A stretch of DNA of 64,000 bases from Streptomyces sp. NBC_01498 (GCF_036327775.1 NZ_CP109598.1:6150001-6214000), one strand, 5' to 3'. Counted from the stretch's first letter, positions 1-9,570 are shown. Translations and numbers: made by a program. The notes: a model not told the origin generated them from the sequence alone.

Positions 1-2
1 GG

Positions 3-1889
3 TGCGACCACTTCACCGCGCGTACGGTCACCGGTCTCGACCCCGAGGCCCGCTCCCCGATCTGGCTCAGGCGCCGGCTCCAGAAGGGCGGGATGCGTCC
101 GATCTCGCTGGCCGTCGACATCACCAACTACGTGATGCTGGAGATCGGCCAGCCGCTGCACGCGTACGACCGCAAGCGGGTCGAGGGCGCCCTCGGCGTC
201 CGGCGGGCCGAGCAGGGCGAGGAGCTGACCACGCTCGACGGCGTCAAGCGCGTCCTGGACGCGGCGGACCTCGTCATCACCGACGACCGGGGCCCGATCG
301 GCCTCGCCGGGGTGATGGGCGGCGCGGACACCGAGATCGCCGACGGCGAGATCGCGCCCGGTCCGCTGTCCTCGTCCGCCGCCGACCGTGCCGCGCGCGG
401 CACCACCGAGGTCGTCATCGAGGCCGCGCACTTCGACCCGATCTCGATCGCCCGTACCGCCCGGCGCCACAAGCTGCCCTCCGAGGCGTCCCGGCGCTTC
501 GAGCGCGGAGTCGATCCGCACGCCGCGTCCGCCGCCGCCCAGCGCACCGTCGATCTGCTGGTGCTGCTCGCGGGCGGCTCGGCGGAGGCCGGTGTCACCG
601 AGGCCGTCGCCCCGACCGGGCCGCACACCATCACCATGGCCACGGACCACCCAGACCGGGTGGCCGGTCTCGCGTACGGCAGGGAGACCGTCGTCCGCCG
701 GCTCCAGCAGGTCGGCTGCGACGTCCAGGGCCAGGACGAGCTGATCGTCACCGTCCCGAGCTGGCGTCCCGACCTGCGCGAGATCAACGACCTCGCCGAG
801 GAGGTCATCCGGCTGGAGGGGTACGAGAACCTGCCCTCCACCCTGCCCCGGCCGCCCGCCGGGCGCGGGCTCACCGAGCGGCAGCGGCTGCACCGCAGGG
901 TCGGCCGCGCGCTGGCCGGCGCCGGCTACGTCGAGGTGCTGAGCTACCCGTTCATGGGGGAGGCGCAGCTCGACCAGCTCCAGCTGCCCGCGGACGACGC
1001 CCGCCGCCGTACGGTCACCCTGGTCAACCCGCTGGCCGACACCGAGCCCGCGATGCGCACGACCCTGCTGCCGGGCCTGTTCGGCGCGCTGCGCCGCAAC
1101 GACGGCCGGGGCTCGCACGATCTGGCGCTGTACGAGACGGGACTGGTCTTCCGGCCCACGGGCGACGAGAAGGTCCCCGCCCGGCTGCCCGTCACCCGGC
1201 GGCCCTCGCCCGAGGAGCTGGCGACGCTCGACGCCGCGCTGCCCCGGCAGCCGCGCCGGGCGGCCGTCGTCCTGGCCGGTGCCCGCGAGCGGGCCGGCTG
1301 GTGGGGCGCCGGCCGTCCCACCGGCTGGGCGGACGCGGTCGAGGCGGCCCGTACGGTCGCCGCCGAGGCGGGCGTCACGCTGACCGTCGAGGCCGACCGG
1401 CACGCGCCGTGGCACCCGGGCCGCTGCGCCGCGCTGTACGCGTCGGTGGACGGCGAGCGCACCCTGGTCGGGCACGCCGGTGAGCTCCACCCACGGGTCG
1501 TCAAGGCGTACGGCCTGCCGGAGCGTACCTGCGCCATGGAGCTGGAACTGGACCTCGTGGAGCGGGCGGGCACCGGCGCGCTGCGGGCGCCCCGGATCTC
1601 GACGTTCCCCGTCGCGACCCAGGACGTGGCACTGGTCGTGGCCGAGGACGTGCCGGCCGCCGACGTGGAGCGGGCACTGGGCGAGGGCGCCGGTGAACTG
1701 CTCGAATCGGTACGGCTGTTCGACGTGTTCACCGGTGAACAGCTGGGCGAGGGGCGGAAGTCCCTGGCGTACGCGCTGCGATTCCGTGCCGCCGACCGGA
1801 CGTTGACCGTGGACGAGGCGACCGCCGCGCGCGACGCCGCGGTGGCGCTGGCCGCCGAGCGGACCGGGGCGGTCCTGCGCGGGGCGTGA
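3..1889 (+). CDS. pheT: Phenylalanine--tRNA ligase beta subunit (5' part outside window)
   Basis: Beta chain of the alpha2beta2 PheRS that charges tRNA-Phe in the cytoplasm. The reading frame is already open at the window edge, so about 200 N-terminal residues (tRNA-binding and start of the B1 region) are missing; 628 residues remain. What is visible: the B3/B4 editing region beginning with [20 protein letters not shown], the B5 domain (around [20 protein letters not shown]), the catalytic-like core, and a C-terminal ferredoxin-like anticodon-binding (FDX-ACB) domain starting near [16 protein letters not shown]. pheS would be expected immediately upstream, outside the window. A strong hairpin follows the stop, so the operon probably ends here. 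Identification is very secure. Confidence 0.97.
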   Translation, partial: CDHFTARTVTGLDPEARSPIWLRRRLQKGGMRPISLAVDITNYVMLEIGQPLHAYDRKRVEGALGVRRAEQGEELTTLDGVKRVLDAADLVITDDRGPIGLAGVMGGADTEIADGEIAPGPLSSSAADRAARGTTEVVIEAAHFDPISIARTARRHKLPSEASRRFERGVDPHAASAAAQRTVDLLVLLAGGSAEAGVTEAVAPTGPHTITMATDHPDRVAGLAYGRETVVRRLQQVGCDVQGQDELIVTVPSWRPDLREINDLAEEVIRLEGYENLPSTLPRPPAGRGLTERQRLHRRVGRALAGAGYVEVLSYPFMGEAQLDQLQLPADDARRRTVTLVNPLADTEPAMRTTLLPGLFGALRRNDGRGSHDLALYETGLVFRPTGDEKVPARLPVTRRPSPEELATLDAALPRQPRRAAVVLAGARERAGWWGAGRPTGWADAVEAARTVAAEAGVTLTVEADRHAPWHPGRCAALYASVDGERTLVGHAGELHPRVVKAYGLPERTCAMELELDLVERAGTGALRAPRISTFPVATQDVALVVAEDVPAADVERALGEGAGELLESVRLFDVFTGEQLGEGRKSLAYALRFRAADRTLTVDEATAARDAAVALAAERTGAVLRGA

Positions 1890-1910
1890 GCGGGCGGGAT
1901 TCCCGAACGG

Positions 1911-1953
1911 GAGAGGGGCGCGGCCGGGCTCAGGTTCCGGCCGCGTCCCTCTC
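1911..1953 (+). terminator. Intrinsic terminator after pheT
   Basis: A 17-bp inverted repeat (1911-1927 with 1937-1953, one G-T wobble, 9-nt loop) lies 21 nt after the pheT stop. There is no long T-run, which is usual for Streptomyces terminators. Confidence 0.75.
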
Positions 1954-2335
1954 GCGTGCCCGGGGAGGCCCGGCGCGCCCGCACCGGCGGGGGCGCGGCC
2001 GGGCCGTCGCACGTCACCGGGTCGCGCGGATACCGGCGCAGGCCGGGGGGACGAACTCTGCGCCGTATCCGCCTCGCAACGTCGTCGCGGCCGGCGCGCC
2101 GCCCGCCGCGCCCGCGGAGTGTCGGGCAGATGGGCGGGGCGGACGGCGCGGGGTGGGCCGCCGTACCGCACGAGGGGGAGTACGCCGGCCCGGCCGCTCC
2201 TTGCGAGACGTCCCAGTCAACCGGCACGCCGCCCGGACGGGCAGGGCGCACACCGTCCGGATCCGGGCATTACGTTCACACCCCGTGCGCGATGTCTCTC
2301 CACTACGCTGTGGCTGCCGAGCCTCGGAGGGGCCA
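1954..2335. other. Intergenic region with promoter for the downstream regulator
   Basis: No convincing gene is seen between the pheT terminator and the next start. A -10-like TACGCT at 2304-2309 and a strong ribosome binding site (CGGAGGGG, about 2325-2332) precede the ATG at 2336. No good -35 was found. The long open frame that runs through this region is a GC-driven extension of the downstream gene. Confidence 0.5.
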
Positions 2336-3673
2336 ATGCAGCCCAACACCCTGCTGGATTCGCTGATCGACGAGGCGGGCATGTCCCACGCCGGGTTCGC
2401 CGCCCGGGTCAACCGCGCCGGGCAGGCACACGGCCTCGACCTGCGGTACGAACACACCTCCGTACTGCGGTGGTTGAGGGGCCAGCGGCCCCGGGGCCAG
2501 GCGTCCGAGCTGATCTGCCAGGTGCTGGGCGAACGGCTCGGCCGCACCCTCACGCTGGACGACATCGGCCTCGGCGCGGCCCCCGGCGCACCGGTCCGGG
2601 ACGCCACGCTCTCGCACTTCGTGGAGCGCGCCACCGCCCTGTGGCGCTCCGACCAGCAGCGGCGCGGCCATGTGCGGGCGGCCCCCGCCGTGACCGGTAC
2701 GCACGCCGTGATGCCGGTCTGGGAGTGGGAGAACCCGCCCGACGACACGGACGTCTCCCGCAGCGGCCCGAGCCGGGTCGGCCCGGCCGACCTCGAACTG
2801 CTGCGGACGGCCAGGGCACACTACGAACTCATGTACCGCAGGGCGGGCGGTCTGGCCACCCACCCCCGGATCGTGGGCTTCCTCAACGCCGAGACCGCGC
2901 CCCTGCTGCGCGGTGGCTACAGCGACGCGACCGGCCGCCAACTGCACCGCGCGACCGGCGCGTTGGTGGCGGTGGCGGGGATCTGCGCGTACGACTCCGA
3001 CGCCCAGGGGCTCGCCCAGCGCTACTTCCACCAGGCGCTGCGGCTGGCGAAGGCCAGCGGCGACGCGGGGCTCGGCGCGTACGCGATCGGGCTGCTCGTC
3101 AACCAGTCGCTGTTCATGGGGGAGCACCGGCAGGCGGTGGCCTTCGCCGAGGCCGCGCTGCGCACGGCGGGGCGGTCGATCACCCCGGCGCTGGCCGCCG
3201 ATCTGTACGCGATGCAGGCCAAGGCGTACGCGCTGCTCGGTGACGGGAGCGGGGCGCGGGCGTGCATCGGGCGGGCGGAGGCCGAGGCGGGCCGGATCAG
3301 ACCGGGCCAGGAGCCGGAGGAGACCGGTTACGTCGAGCCGGGGCTGGTCAGTGTGCAGGTGGCGGAGGCGCTGCTGAGCCTCGGTGAGCTGACCGCCGCG
3401 CGGGCGCACGCCGCCGAAGCGGTGGGCGCCCCGGCGCACGACAGGGGGCGGGTGCACCGGCTGGCGATGCTCAGCCAGATCGAGCTGCGGCAGGGCGAAC
3501 CGGAACGCGCGGCCGGCACCGCGCGGCAGATGGCCGAGCGGGCCCGGGGAATCGAGTCATTGCGGCTCAGGGACCGGATGGGCGTCGTGCGGGTGGGCCT
3601 GATGGAGAGCGGCTGCGCGGACGCGGCGGAAGCGGCCGGATACATCGCACGGGCCCTGCGCGTTCCCCTGTGA
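2336..3673 (+). CDS. NsdA-like TPR transcriptional regulator
   Basis: A 445-residue protein of the Streptomyces family with a short N-terminal helix-turn-helix-like segment (residues about 1-80, MQPNTLLDSLIDEAGMSHAG onward) and an alpha-helical C-terminal half that looks like tetratricopeptide repeats (Ala/Leu/Arg-rich helices, residues about 160-440). Related proteins such as NsdA act as regulators of differentiation and antibiotic production; the target here is unknown. The ATG at 2336 was chosen because a strong Shine-Dalgarno (GGAGGGG) sits just upstream and because the family starts with this motif; the frame is open further upstream but without a start supported by a ribosome binding site. 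The gene stands alone between two terminator/promoter regions. Family assignment is from recalled similarity. Confidence 0.8.
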   Translation: MQPNTLLDSLIDEAGMSHAGFAARVNRAGQAHGLDLRYEHTSVLRWLRGQRPRGQASELICQVLGERLGRTLTLDDIGLGAAPGAPVRDATLSHFVERATALWRSDQQRRGHVRAAPAVTGTHAVMPVWEWENPPDDTDVSRSGPSRVGPADLELLRTARAHYELMYRRAGGLATHPRIVGFLNAETAPLLRGGYSDATGRQLHRATGALVAVAGICAYDSDAQGLAQRYFHQALRLAKASGDAGLGAYAIGLLVNQSLFMGEHRQAVAFAEAALRTAGRSITPALAADLYAMQAKAYALLGDGSGARACIGRAEAEAGRIRPGQEPEETGYVEPGLVSVQVAEALLSLGELTAARAHAAEAVGAPAHDRGRVHRLAMLSQIELRQGEPERAAGTARQMAERARGIESLRLRDRMGVVRVGLMESGCADAAEAAGYIARALRVPL

Positions 3674-3724
3674 GAACGCGCTTACTGCCATATTGCCAAC
3701 TCCCAAGCGGAAGGTGGCAGAACC

Positions 3725-4264
3725 GTGCAGTGGGCGAACTTGGACGAACAGACCGTGTATCAGAATCGCTGGTTCCGGGTGAACCTGGCGGACGTCGAGC
3801 TTCCCGACGGCCGCCATCTGGACCACTTCGTCATCCGGTTGCGTCCGGTGGCCGTCGCGACGGCGGTCAACGAGGCCAACGAGGTGCTGATGCTCTGGCG
3901 GCACCGCTTCATCACCGACAGCTGGGGCTGGGAACTCGCCGCGGGTGTTGTCGAGGACGGCGAGTCCGTCGAGACCGCGGCGGCGCGGGAGATGGAGGAG
4001 GAGACCGGGTGGCGCCCCGGCGCCCTGCGGCATCTGCTGACCGTCGAGCCGTGCAACGGGCTGACCGACGCCCGGCACCATCTCTACTGGTCGGACGCGG
4101 CCACCTGGACCGGTCACCCCCAGGACGACTTCGAGTCCTCACGCCGTGAGTGGGTCCCGCTCAAACTGGTCCCCGACCTGATCGCGCGCGGCGAGGTACC
4201 GGCCGCCAACATGGCGGCCGGTCTGCTGATGCTGCATCACCTGCGGCTGGGCGGCGGCGGGTAG
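3725..4264 (+). CDS. NUDIX hydrolase (ADP-ribose pyrophosphatase-like)
   Basis: A 179-residue cytoplasmic NUDIX enzyme expected to hydrolyse a nucleoside diphosphate linked to another moiety, with Mg2+ as cofactor. The complete Nudix box G-x5-E-x7-REUxEExGU is visible at residues about 74-96 (GVVEDGESVETAAAREMEEE, then TGW), with all metal-binding glutamates present. Size and the N-terminal beta-strand region resemble ADP-ribose pyrophosphatases, but the substrate cannot be read from the sequence. GTG start at 3725, preceded by GGAAGG at a normal distance. It lies 51 nt after the TPR regulator, possibly co-transcribed, and converges on the dehydrogenase gene with a gap of only 23 bp. Confidence 0.9.
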   Translation: MQWANLDEQTVYQNRWFRVNLADVELPDGRHLDHFVIRLRPVAVATAVNEANEVLMLWRHRFITDSWGWELAAGVVEDGESVETAAAREMEEETGWRPGALRHLLTVEPCNGLTDARHHLYWSDAATWTGHPQDDFESSRREWVPLKLVPDLIARGEVPAANMAAGLLMLHHLRLGGGG

Positions 4265-4287
4265 CGGACGCCGGGCGCCGGTCCGTC

Positions 4288-5148
4288 TCAGCCGTACGGG
4301 TAGAAGCCCGAGCCCGACTTACGGCCGAGGCGCCCCGCGTCCACCATGCGCTGGAGCAGCGGCGGAGCGGCGTACAGGGGTTCCTTGTACTCGGCGTACA
4401 TCGAGTCGGCGACCGAGGCCACGGTGTCCAGGCCGATCAGGTCCGCGAGCTTCAGCGGGCCCATCGGGTGGGCGCAGCCCATCTCCATGCCGTTGTCGAT
4501 GTCCTCACGGCCGGCGACCCCGGACTCGAACATCCGGACCGCGGACAGCAGATAGGGAATGAGCAGGGCGTTCACCACGAAACCGGACCGGTCCTGGGCG
4601 CGGATCGCGTGCTTGCCCAGCACGTCCCGGACGAGGGCCTCGGCGCGCGTGACCGTGTCGTCCGAGGTCGTCAGGGCCGGGATCAGCTCGACCAGCCGCT
4701 GGACCGGTGCCGGGTTGAAGAAGTGGATGCCGATGACCCGGTCCGGGCGGGACGTCGCGACGGCCAGCTTGACCAGCGGGATCGAGGAGGTGTTGGACGA
4801 CAGGATCGCGTCGGCGCGCGTCACGACCTGGTCGAGGATCTGGAAGATCTCCGTCTTGACCTGCTCGTTCTCGACGACCGCCTCGATCACCAGATCGCGG
4901 TCGGCGAACTCCCCGAGGTCGGTGGTGAAGCTGAGCCTGCCGAGCGTCGCGTCGCGCGTCTCCGCGGTGATCTTGCCGCGTTCGGCGGCCTTCGAGAGGG
5001 AGTTGTACAGGCGGGTGCGCCCGATCTCCAGGGCCTCGCCGGTGGTCTCGGCGACCCTCACCTGGAGGCCGCTGCGGGCGCACACCTCCGCGATGCCCGC
5101 GCCCATCTGGCCGCAGCCCACCACTCCGACGCGTTCGATGTCGGTCAC
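4288..5148 (-). CDS. 3-hydroxyacyl-CoA (3-hydroxybutyryl-CoA) dehydrogenase
   Basis: A 286-residue NAD(P)-dependent enzyme oxidising or reducing 3-hydroxybutyryl-CoA/acetoacetyl-CoA in fatty-acid or butyrate metabolism. The N-terminal Rossmann fold has the GCGQMGAGIAE dinucleotide motif (residues about 11-21). The conserved catalytic region VIGIHFFNPAPVQRLVELI contains the active-site His, followed by SGFVVN and the C-terminal all-alpha domain ending in KSGSGFYPYG. Length equals the single-domain Hbd/PaaH type. Start is GTG at 5148; an ATG overlaps it two bases upstream in another frame. AAAGG lies 7-11 nt upstream. No partner genes of a beta-oxidation operon are adjacent, so the pathway is not fixed by context. 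Confidence 0.93.
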   Translation of the reverse strand: MTDIERVGVVGCGQMGAGIAEVCARSGLQVRVAETTGEALEIGRTRLYNSLSKAAERGKITAETRDATLGRLSFTTDLGEFADRDLVIEAVVENEQVKTEIFQILDQVVTRADAILSSNTSSIPLVKLAVATSRPDRVIGIHFFNPAPVQRLVELIPALTTSDDTVTRAEALVRDVLGKHAIRAQDRSGFVVNALLIPYLLSAVRMFESGVAGREDIDNGMEMGCAHPMGPLKLADLIGLDTVASVADSMYAEYKEPLYAAPPLLQRMVDAGRLGRKSGSGFYPYG

Positions 5149-5307
5149 ATCGTGCCTTTCGCTGGTCCCGGTCCTGCGGGGCCCCGTGTGATTCCGGGGC
5201 CCGCCACGGCCCCGACGTTACTCCGCGCGGGTGTGTGCACGGCGGGCCGGGGCGGGCATGCTGTGCGGGCACCATCAGTCCGAACCGGCCAGCGAAGGGA
5301 TTCGTAC

Positions 5308-6603
5308 ATGCGTGAGATCGGTAGAAGAGGGTTCGTGGCGGTCACGGCGGGCGCCCTCACCTCACTGGCGACGGCGGGGGACGCCGTCGCGGCGGGAGTG
5401 CGGAACGGGACGACCGGAGTGCCGGCGGGCGCGGGGGCCGCCGTCGGTTCCGGGGGCCGGCACGGGGCACGCCGCGAGATGCGCGGCATGTGGCTCGCCA
5501 CGGTCGTGAACCGCGACTGGCCGTCCAGGCCCGGACTCCCGGCGGCCGAACAGCGCGCCGAACTGCTGAAGTTCCTGGACACCGCCGTCCGGCGGAAGCT
5601 GAACACGGTCGTCTTCCAGGTGCGGCCGACCGCCGACGCGCTGTGGCCGTCGCCGCTGGAGCCGTGGGCCGAGTGTCTGACCGGCGTCCAGGGCAAGGAC
5701 CCGGGCTGGGACCCGCTGGGGACGGCGGTCACGGAGGCGCACAAACGCGGCCTGGAACTGCACGCCTGGTTCAACCCGTACCGCGTCGCCAACCACACCG
5801 ACCCCTCCCGGCTCATCCCGAGTCACCCGGCCCGCAAGCACCCGGAGTGGGTGCTGCCGTACGGCGGGAAGCTCTACTACAACCCGGGCATTCCGGAGGT
5901 CAGGGCGTTCGTCCAGGACGCGATGCTCGACGCCGTGCGCCGCTACGACATCGACGCGGTGCACTGGGACGACTACTTCTACCCGTACCCGGTCGCGGGT
6001 CAGGTCTTCGACGACGACGCGCAGTACGCCCAGTACGGCGCGGGCTTCCCCGACAAGGCGTCCTGGCGGCGTGACAACACCGACCGGTTGGTGCGCGAGA
6101 CCGCGGCGAAGATCAAGCAGATCAAGAAGCATGTCGCCTTCGGCATCAGCCCGTTCGGGGTGTGGCGCAACAAGGCCACCGACGCGACCGGCTCCGACAC
6201 CCAGGCCGGGGTGCAGACGTACGACGACCTGTACGCCGACACCCGCAAGTGGGTCAAGGAGGGCTGGATCGACTACATCACCCCGCAGGTCTACTGGAAC
6301 ATCGGCTTCGCCGCCGCCGACTACGCGAAGCTCGTGCCCTGGTGGAGCGAGGTGGTGCGGGGGACGGGCGTCGACCTCTACATCGGCGAGGCCCTCTACA
6401 AGGCGGGCGACCCGGCCCAGCCCGCGCCGTGGCAGGACGTGGCGGAGGTCTCCCGCCATCTGACGCTGGCCAAGCGGTACCCGGAGGTCGGGGGGCACTG
6501 CTACTTCTCCGCGCTGGAGTGCGTCAACGACAAGAACGGCGCCTTCGCCCGCGCGGTGGCCGACCACTACGGCTCACGGGTACGCCCGCCGCGCCGGGGC
6601 TGA
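5308..6603 (+). CDS. Secreted GHL10 (DUF187) glycoside-hydrolase-like protein
   Basis: A 431-residue exported protein of the glycoside-hydrolase-like family 10 (YngK/DUF187). The N-terminus has a twin-arginine-type signal (IGRRGFVAVTAGALTSLATA) ending near AVAAG at about residue 30. The fold is a TIM barrel with REMRGMWLATVVNRDWPS near the start, HAWFNPYR, DAVHWDDYFYPYP and FGISPFGVWRN, all typical of the family; the D/E pairs in VHWDDYFYP are likely catalytic. Likely acts on cell wall or extracellular polysaccharide. Start ATG at 5308 preceded by GCGAAGGGA. It is divergent from the dehydrogenase; the 159-bp gap should hold both promoters. Confidence 0.9.
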   Translation: MREIGRRGFVAVTAGALTSLATAGDAVAAGVRNGTTGVPAGAGAAVGSGGRHGARREMRGMWLATVVNRDWPSRPGLPAAEQRAELLKFLDTAVRRKLNTVVFQVRPTADALWPSPLEPWAECLTGVQGKDPGWDPLGTAVTEAHKRGLELHAWFNPYRVANHTDPSRLIPSHPARKHPEWVLPYGGKLYYNPGIPEVRAFVQDAMLDAVRRYDIDAVHWDDYFYPYPVAGQVFDDDAQYAQYGAGFPDKASWRRDNTDRLVRETAAKIKQIKKHVAFGISPFGVWRNKATDATGSDTQAGVQTYDDLYADTRKWVKEGWIDYITPQVYWNIGFAAADYAKLVPWWSEVVRGTGVDLYIGEALYKAGDPAQPAPWQDVAEVSRHLTLAKRYPEVGGHCYFSALECVNDKNGAFARAVADHYGSRVRPPRRG

Positions 6604-6647
6604 CGCCCCGTAGGGCCGGCTCCTCGTCGTCGGTCACCCGACAGCCC

Positions 6648-7544
6648 CTAGGCACGGGCCCGTTGGGTGACCGCGATGCACAGCAGTACGGCGACGGCCG
6701 CCGGCGGCGCGGCCGTCGCCAGGTCCTCCCCGAGCAGCAGCACCGACCAGACCAGCGTCAGCAGCGGCTGGGCGAGCTGGAGCTGGCTGGCCTTCTCGAC
6801 GCCGATCGCCGCCATGCCCCGGTACCAGACGTAGAGACCGAAGAACGTCGACCCCACCGCCACCCACACCAGCCCGGTCACGCCCTGGGCCGTCAGCCGT
6901 ACCGGCTCGACCGTCAGCGCCACACCGGCGACCAGCAGACTCAGCGGCAGACAGCCCACCAGCGCCCAGCCGATCACCTGCCAGCCCGGCATCAGCCGCG
7001 CCAGCCTGCCGCCCTCCGTGTAGCCCGCCGCGCACACCAGGAGCGCGGCGAACAGATACACATCGCCGGTCGACAGGGCCCCGCCGCTCTGCTGAAGGGT
7101 GAACGCGATCACCACGGCCGCGCCCGCGACCGCCGCGCACCAGAAGGTACGCGACGGGCGCCCGCCCGTACGCAGCGCCGCGAACACGGCGGTCGTCAGC
7201 GGCAGCAGCCCCACCACGACGGCGGCATGCGCGGTGGTCGACGTCGTGAGGGCCAGCGTCGTCAGCATCGGGAAGCCGAGGACCACCCCGGCGGCCACCA
7301 CCGCGAGCGGACCCCAATGCCGCCGCGCCGGGACCGGCACCCGTACCGCCAGCAGGAAACCGCCCGCGATCAGCGCGGCGAGCACGCCGCGTAGCGCGAC
7401 GAGCGACCAGGGGCCGAAGCTCTCCAGCCCCCACACCGTCGCCGGAAAGGTGAGCGAGAAGGCGAGAACGCCCGCCGCCGCGAGGAGTGTGCCACCGGTC
7501 ACCGCTACCGATGCCGGACGAGTAGCGCTATTCTGTGCTGTCAT
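6648..7544 (-). CDS. EamA/DMT-family exporter
   Basis: A 298-residue integral membrane protein with about ten hydrophobic segments and the two-repeat layout of EamA drug/metabolite transporters (FPATVWGLESFGPWSLVALRG in repeat 1, GSTFFGLYVWYRGMAAIGVEKASQ in repeat 2). It probably exports a small metabolite or amino acid. It is transcribed divergently from a MocR regulator, and the ATG codons of the two genes overlap within one CATG (7542-7545). Regulator/transporter pairs of this type are usually linked functionally, so the regulator is the likely controller. There is no Shine-Dalgarno before this ATG; a TACGCT at 7556-7551 on the minus strand suggests a leaderless mRNA. Confidence 0.88.
   Translation of the reverse strand: MTAQNSATRPASVAVTGGTLLAAAGVLAFSLTFPATVWGLESFGPWSLVALRGVLAALIAGGFLLAVRVPVPARRHWGPLAVVAAGVVLGFPMLTTLALTTSTTAHAAVVVGLLPLTTAVFAALRTGGRPSRTFWCAAVAGAAVVIAFTLQQSGGALSTGDVYLFAALLVCAAGYTEGGRLARLMPGWQVIGWALVGCLPLSLLVAGVALTVEPVRLTAQGVTGLVWVAVGSTFFGLYVWYRGMAAIGVEKASQLQLAQPLLTLVWSVLLLGEDLATAAPPAAVAVLLCIAVTQRARA
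7529..7534 (+). promoter_or_regulatory. Probable leaderless promoter (-10) of the MocR gene
   Basis: TATTCT lies 8 nt before the ATG at 7543, and no ribosome binding site is present, so transcription would begin at or next to the start codon. An 8-bp palindrome TAGCGCTA (7523-7530) overlaps the -10 and is a candidate operator. The -35 is poor. Confidence 0.5.
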
Positions 7545-8979
7545 GCAAGAGCGTAGCAGCGTGGCCGAGTTGGCGAACTCCCTGCGAGTGGAGCTGAACC
7601 GCTACTCACCTGGTGGAAAGCTGCCGTCCAGCAGAGAACTGGTCGAACGCCACCGCGTCTCCCCGGTGACCGTCTCCCGCGCGCTGGCCCAGCTCTCCGC
7701 CGAAGGACTCGTCGTCACCCGCCCCGGCGCCGGCTCCTTCCGCGCCCCGGCCCGGCCGGGCGCCGCCAGGGCGGGGGACACCTCCTGGCAGGAGGTCGCC
7801 CTCAGCGCCGACGCCGCCACCGAACCCGTCCCGCGCGCCGTCGACTCCTCCGCCGTCCTCGCCACCCTCGCCGTCCCGCCGCCCGGCGTGATCGAGTTCA
7901 GCGGCGGCTATCTCCACGCCTCCCTCCAGCCCGAACAGGCCATGGCCGCTGCCCTGGCCCGCGCCGGCCGGCGCCCCGGCGCCTGGAGCCGCCCGCCCAT
8001 CGACGGGCTGCCCGAACTGCGCGCCTGGTTCGCCCGCGACCTCGGCGACACCTGGACGGCCGCCGACGTACTCGTCACCGCGGGCGGCCAGAGCGCCCTG
8101 ACCACCGCACTGCGCGCGCTCGCCCCGCCGGGCGCCCCCGTCCTCGTCGAATCACCCACCTATCCCGGCATGCTCGCCATCGCGCGGGCCGCCGGACTGC
8201 GGCCCGTCCCCGTCCCCGTCGACCGCGACGGCGTCCGCCCCGAACTCCTCGCCGCCGCCTTCCGCGCCACCGGCTCCCGCCTCTTCGTCTGCCAGCCGCT
8301 CTTCCAGAACCCCACCGGCGCCGTCCTCTCCCCGGCCCGCCGCCCCGAGGTGCTGCGCATCGCGCGCGACGCCGGCGCCTTCGTCGTGGAGGACGACTTC
8401 GTACGCCGACTCGCCCACGAGGACGCGGGCCCGCTGCCCGCCCCCCTCGCGGCCGACGACCACGACGGAGTCGTCGTCCATGTCTGCTCCCTCACCAAGG
8501 CGACCTCACCCAGCCTCCGGGTGGGGGTGCTGGCCGCCCGGGGCCCGGTCCTCGAAAGGCTCCGCGCCATCCATGTCGTGGACTGCTTCTTCGTCCCCCG
8601 CCCGCTCCAGGAAGCCGCCCTCGAACTGGTCGGCTCACCCGCGTGGAACCGTCATCTTCGTTTCATCGCAAGGGAGTTGAGGACCCGTCGGGAAGCCCTG
8701 ACGACCGCTCTGCTCCAGGAGCTGCCCGAACTGGCGCTGCCTCACGTCCCGTCGGGCGGCTATCACCTCTGGCCGCGCCTGCCCGACGGCACCGACGAAC
8801 AGGCCCTGGCCTCCGCCGCGCTGCGGGCGGGCGTCGCCGTCACCCCCGGCCGCCCCTACTTCTGCGCCGAACCCCCCGCCGGCCATCTGCGGCTGGGCTA
8901 CGCCGCCGTCGCGGGAGTACGGGAGATCGCCGACGGCGTACGACGGCTCCGTACCGCCTGCGACGAAGTGCTGTCCTGA
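7543..8979 (+). CDS. MocR-type GntR regulator with aminotransferase domain
   Basis: A 478-residue PLP-dependent transcription factor. Residues about 1-75 are a GntR winged helix (KLPSSRELVERHRVSPVTVS, SRALAQLSAEGLVVTRPGAG). The remainder is a class-I aminotransferase fold with the PLP lysine K319 in SLTKATSPSLRVG, the FQNPTG motif and the final Arg-containing HLRLGY region. MocR proteins sense amino acids or vitamin B6-related ligands. It is divergent from an EamA exporter and shares the start-codon overlap with it, so it probably controls that gene. ATG at 7543 was chosen because a -10 sits just upstream; the open frame upstream lies antisense to the transporter. Confidence 0.92.
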   Translation: MQERSSVAELANSLRVELNRYSPGGKLPSSRELVERHRVSPVTVSRALAQLSAEGLVVTRPGAGSFRAPARPGAARAGDTSWQEVALSADAATEPVPRAVDSSAVLATLAVPPPGVIEFSGGYLHASLQPEQAMAAALARAGRRPGAWSRPPIDGLPELRAWFARDLGDTWTAADVLVTAGGQSALTTALRALAPPGAPVLVESPTYPGMLAIARAAGLRPVPVPVDRDGVRPELLAAAFRATGSRLFVCQPLFQNPTGAVLSPARRPEVLRIARDAGAFVVEDDFVRRLAHEDAGPLPAPLAADDHDGVVVHVCSLTKATSPSLRVGVLAARGPVLERLRAIHVVDCFFVPRPLQEAALELVGSPAWNRHLRFIARELRTRREALTTALLQELPELALPHVPSGGYHLWPRLPDGTDEQALASAALRAGVAVTPGRPYFCAEPPAGHLRLGYAAVAGVREIADGVRRLRTACDEVLS

Positions 8980-9079
8980 CCGCGCCGCCCGCCCGGACCA
9001 CCCCGCCGGCCCCGCCCGACCCGGCCGCCCGGTCTGTTCCGTCCGTTCCGATCCCATGCCCCGAGGGTGGCACCCGCCA

Positions 9080-9108
9080 CTGACAACGGACCCGCCACCT
9101 GGCAACCT
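9080..9108 (+). promoter_or_regulatory. Leaderless promoter of the GNAT gene
   Basis: CTGACA (9080-9085), 17-bp spacer, CAACCT (9103-9108), then 6 nt to the ATG at 9115. No Shine-Dalgarno sequence is present. Confidence 0.5.
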
Positions 9109-9114
9109 TCCGCC

Positions 9115-9570
9115 ATGACCGAGACGACCACCCCCGCCGCGTACGGCACCGCGTACGACATCTCGACCGACCCCGCCCGTCTCGACGCCGGGCGCATCCA
9201 CCGCTGGCTGTCCACGGACGCCTACTGGGCGCTCGGCCGCAGCCGCGACACCCAGGACCGGGCCATCGCCGGATCCCTCAACTTCGGCGCCTACGACAGC
9301 GCCTCCGGCGAACAGGTCGCCTACGCGCGCGTCGTCACCGACCACGCCACCTTCGCCTGGCTCTGCGACGTGTACGTCGACCCCGCCGCCCGGGGCGAGG
9401 GGCTCGGCACCCGGCTGGTCACCGCCGTCCGTGACCATCTCGCCCCCCTCGGTCTGCGCCGCCTGATGCTCGCCACCGAGGACGCGCACGGCGTCTACGA
9501 GAAGGTGGGCTTCCAGTCCCTCGCGGACCCCGCCCGGTGGATGAGCATGGACCCGCAACTCCCCTCTTGA
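9115..9570 (+). CDS. GNAT-family N-acetyltransferase
   Basis: A 151-residue single-domain acetyl-CoA-dependent acetyltransferase. The acetyl-CoA pyrophosphate loop is seen at WLCDVYVDPAARGEGLGTRL (motif A, R-G-x-G-L-G), followed by the C-terminal VYEKVGFQSL motif. The N-terminus (residues 1-60) is typical of the small GNATs of Streptomyces that acetylate unknown amines. Start ATG at 9115 sits 6 nt after a -10-like hexamer, which suggests a leaderless transcript. The histidine-phosphatase-like gene follows 31 bp later but has its own matching promoter. Substrate unknown. Confidence 0.88.
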   Translation: MTETTTPAAYGTAYDISTDPARLDAGRIHRWLSTDAYWALGRSRDTQDRAIAGSLNFGAYDSASGEQVAYARVVTDHATFAWLCDVYVDPAARGEGLGTRLVTAVRDHLAPLGLRRLMLATEDAHGVYEKVGFQSLADPARWMSMDPQLPS

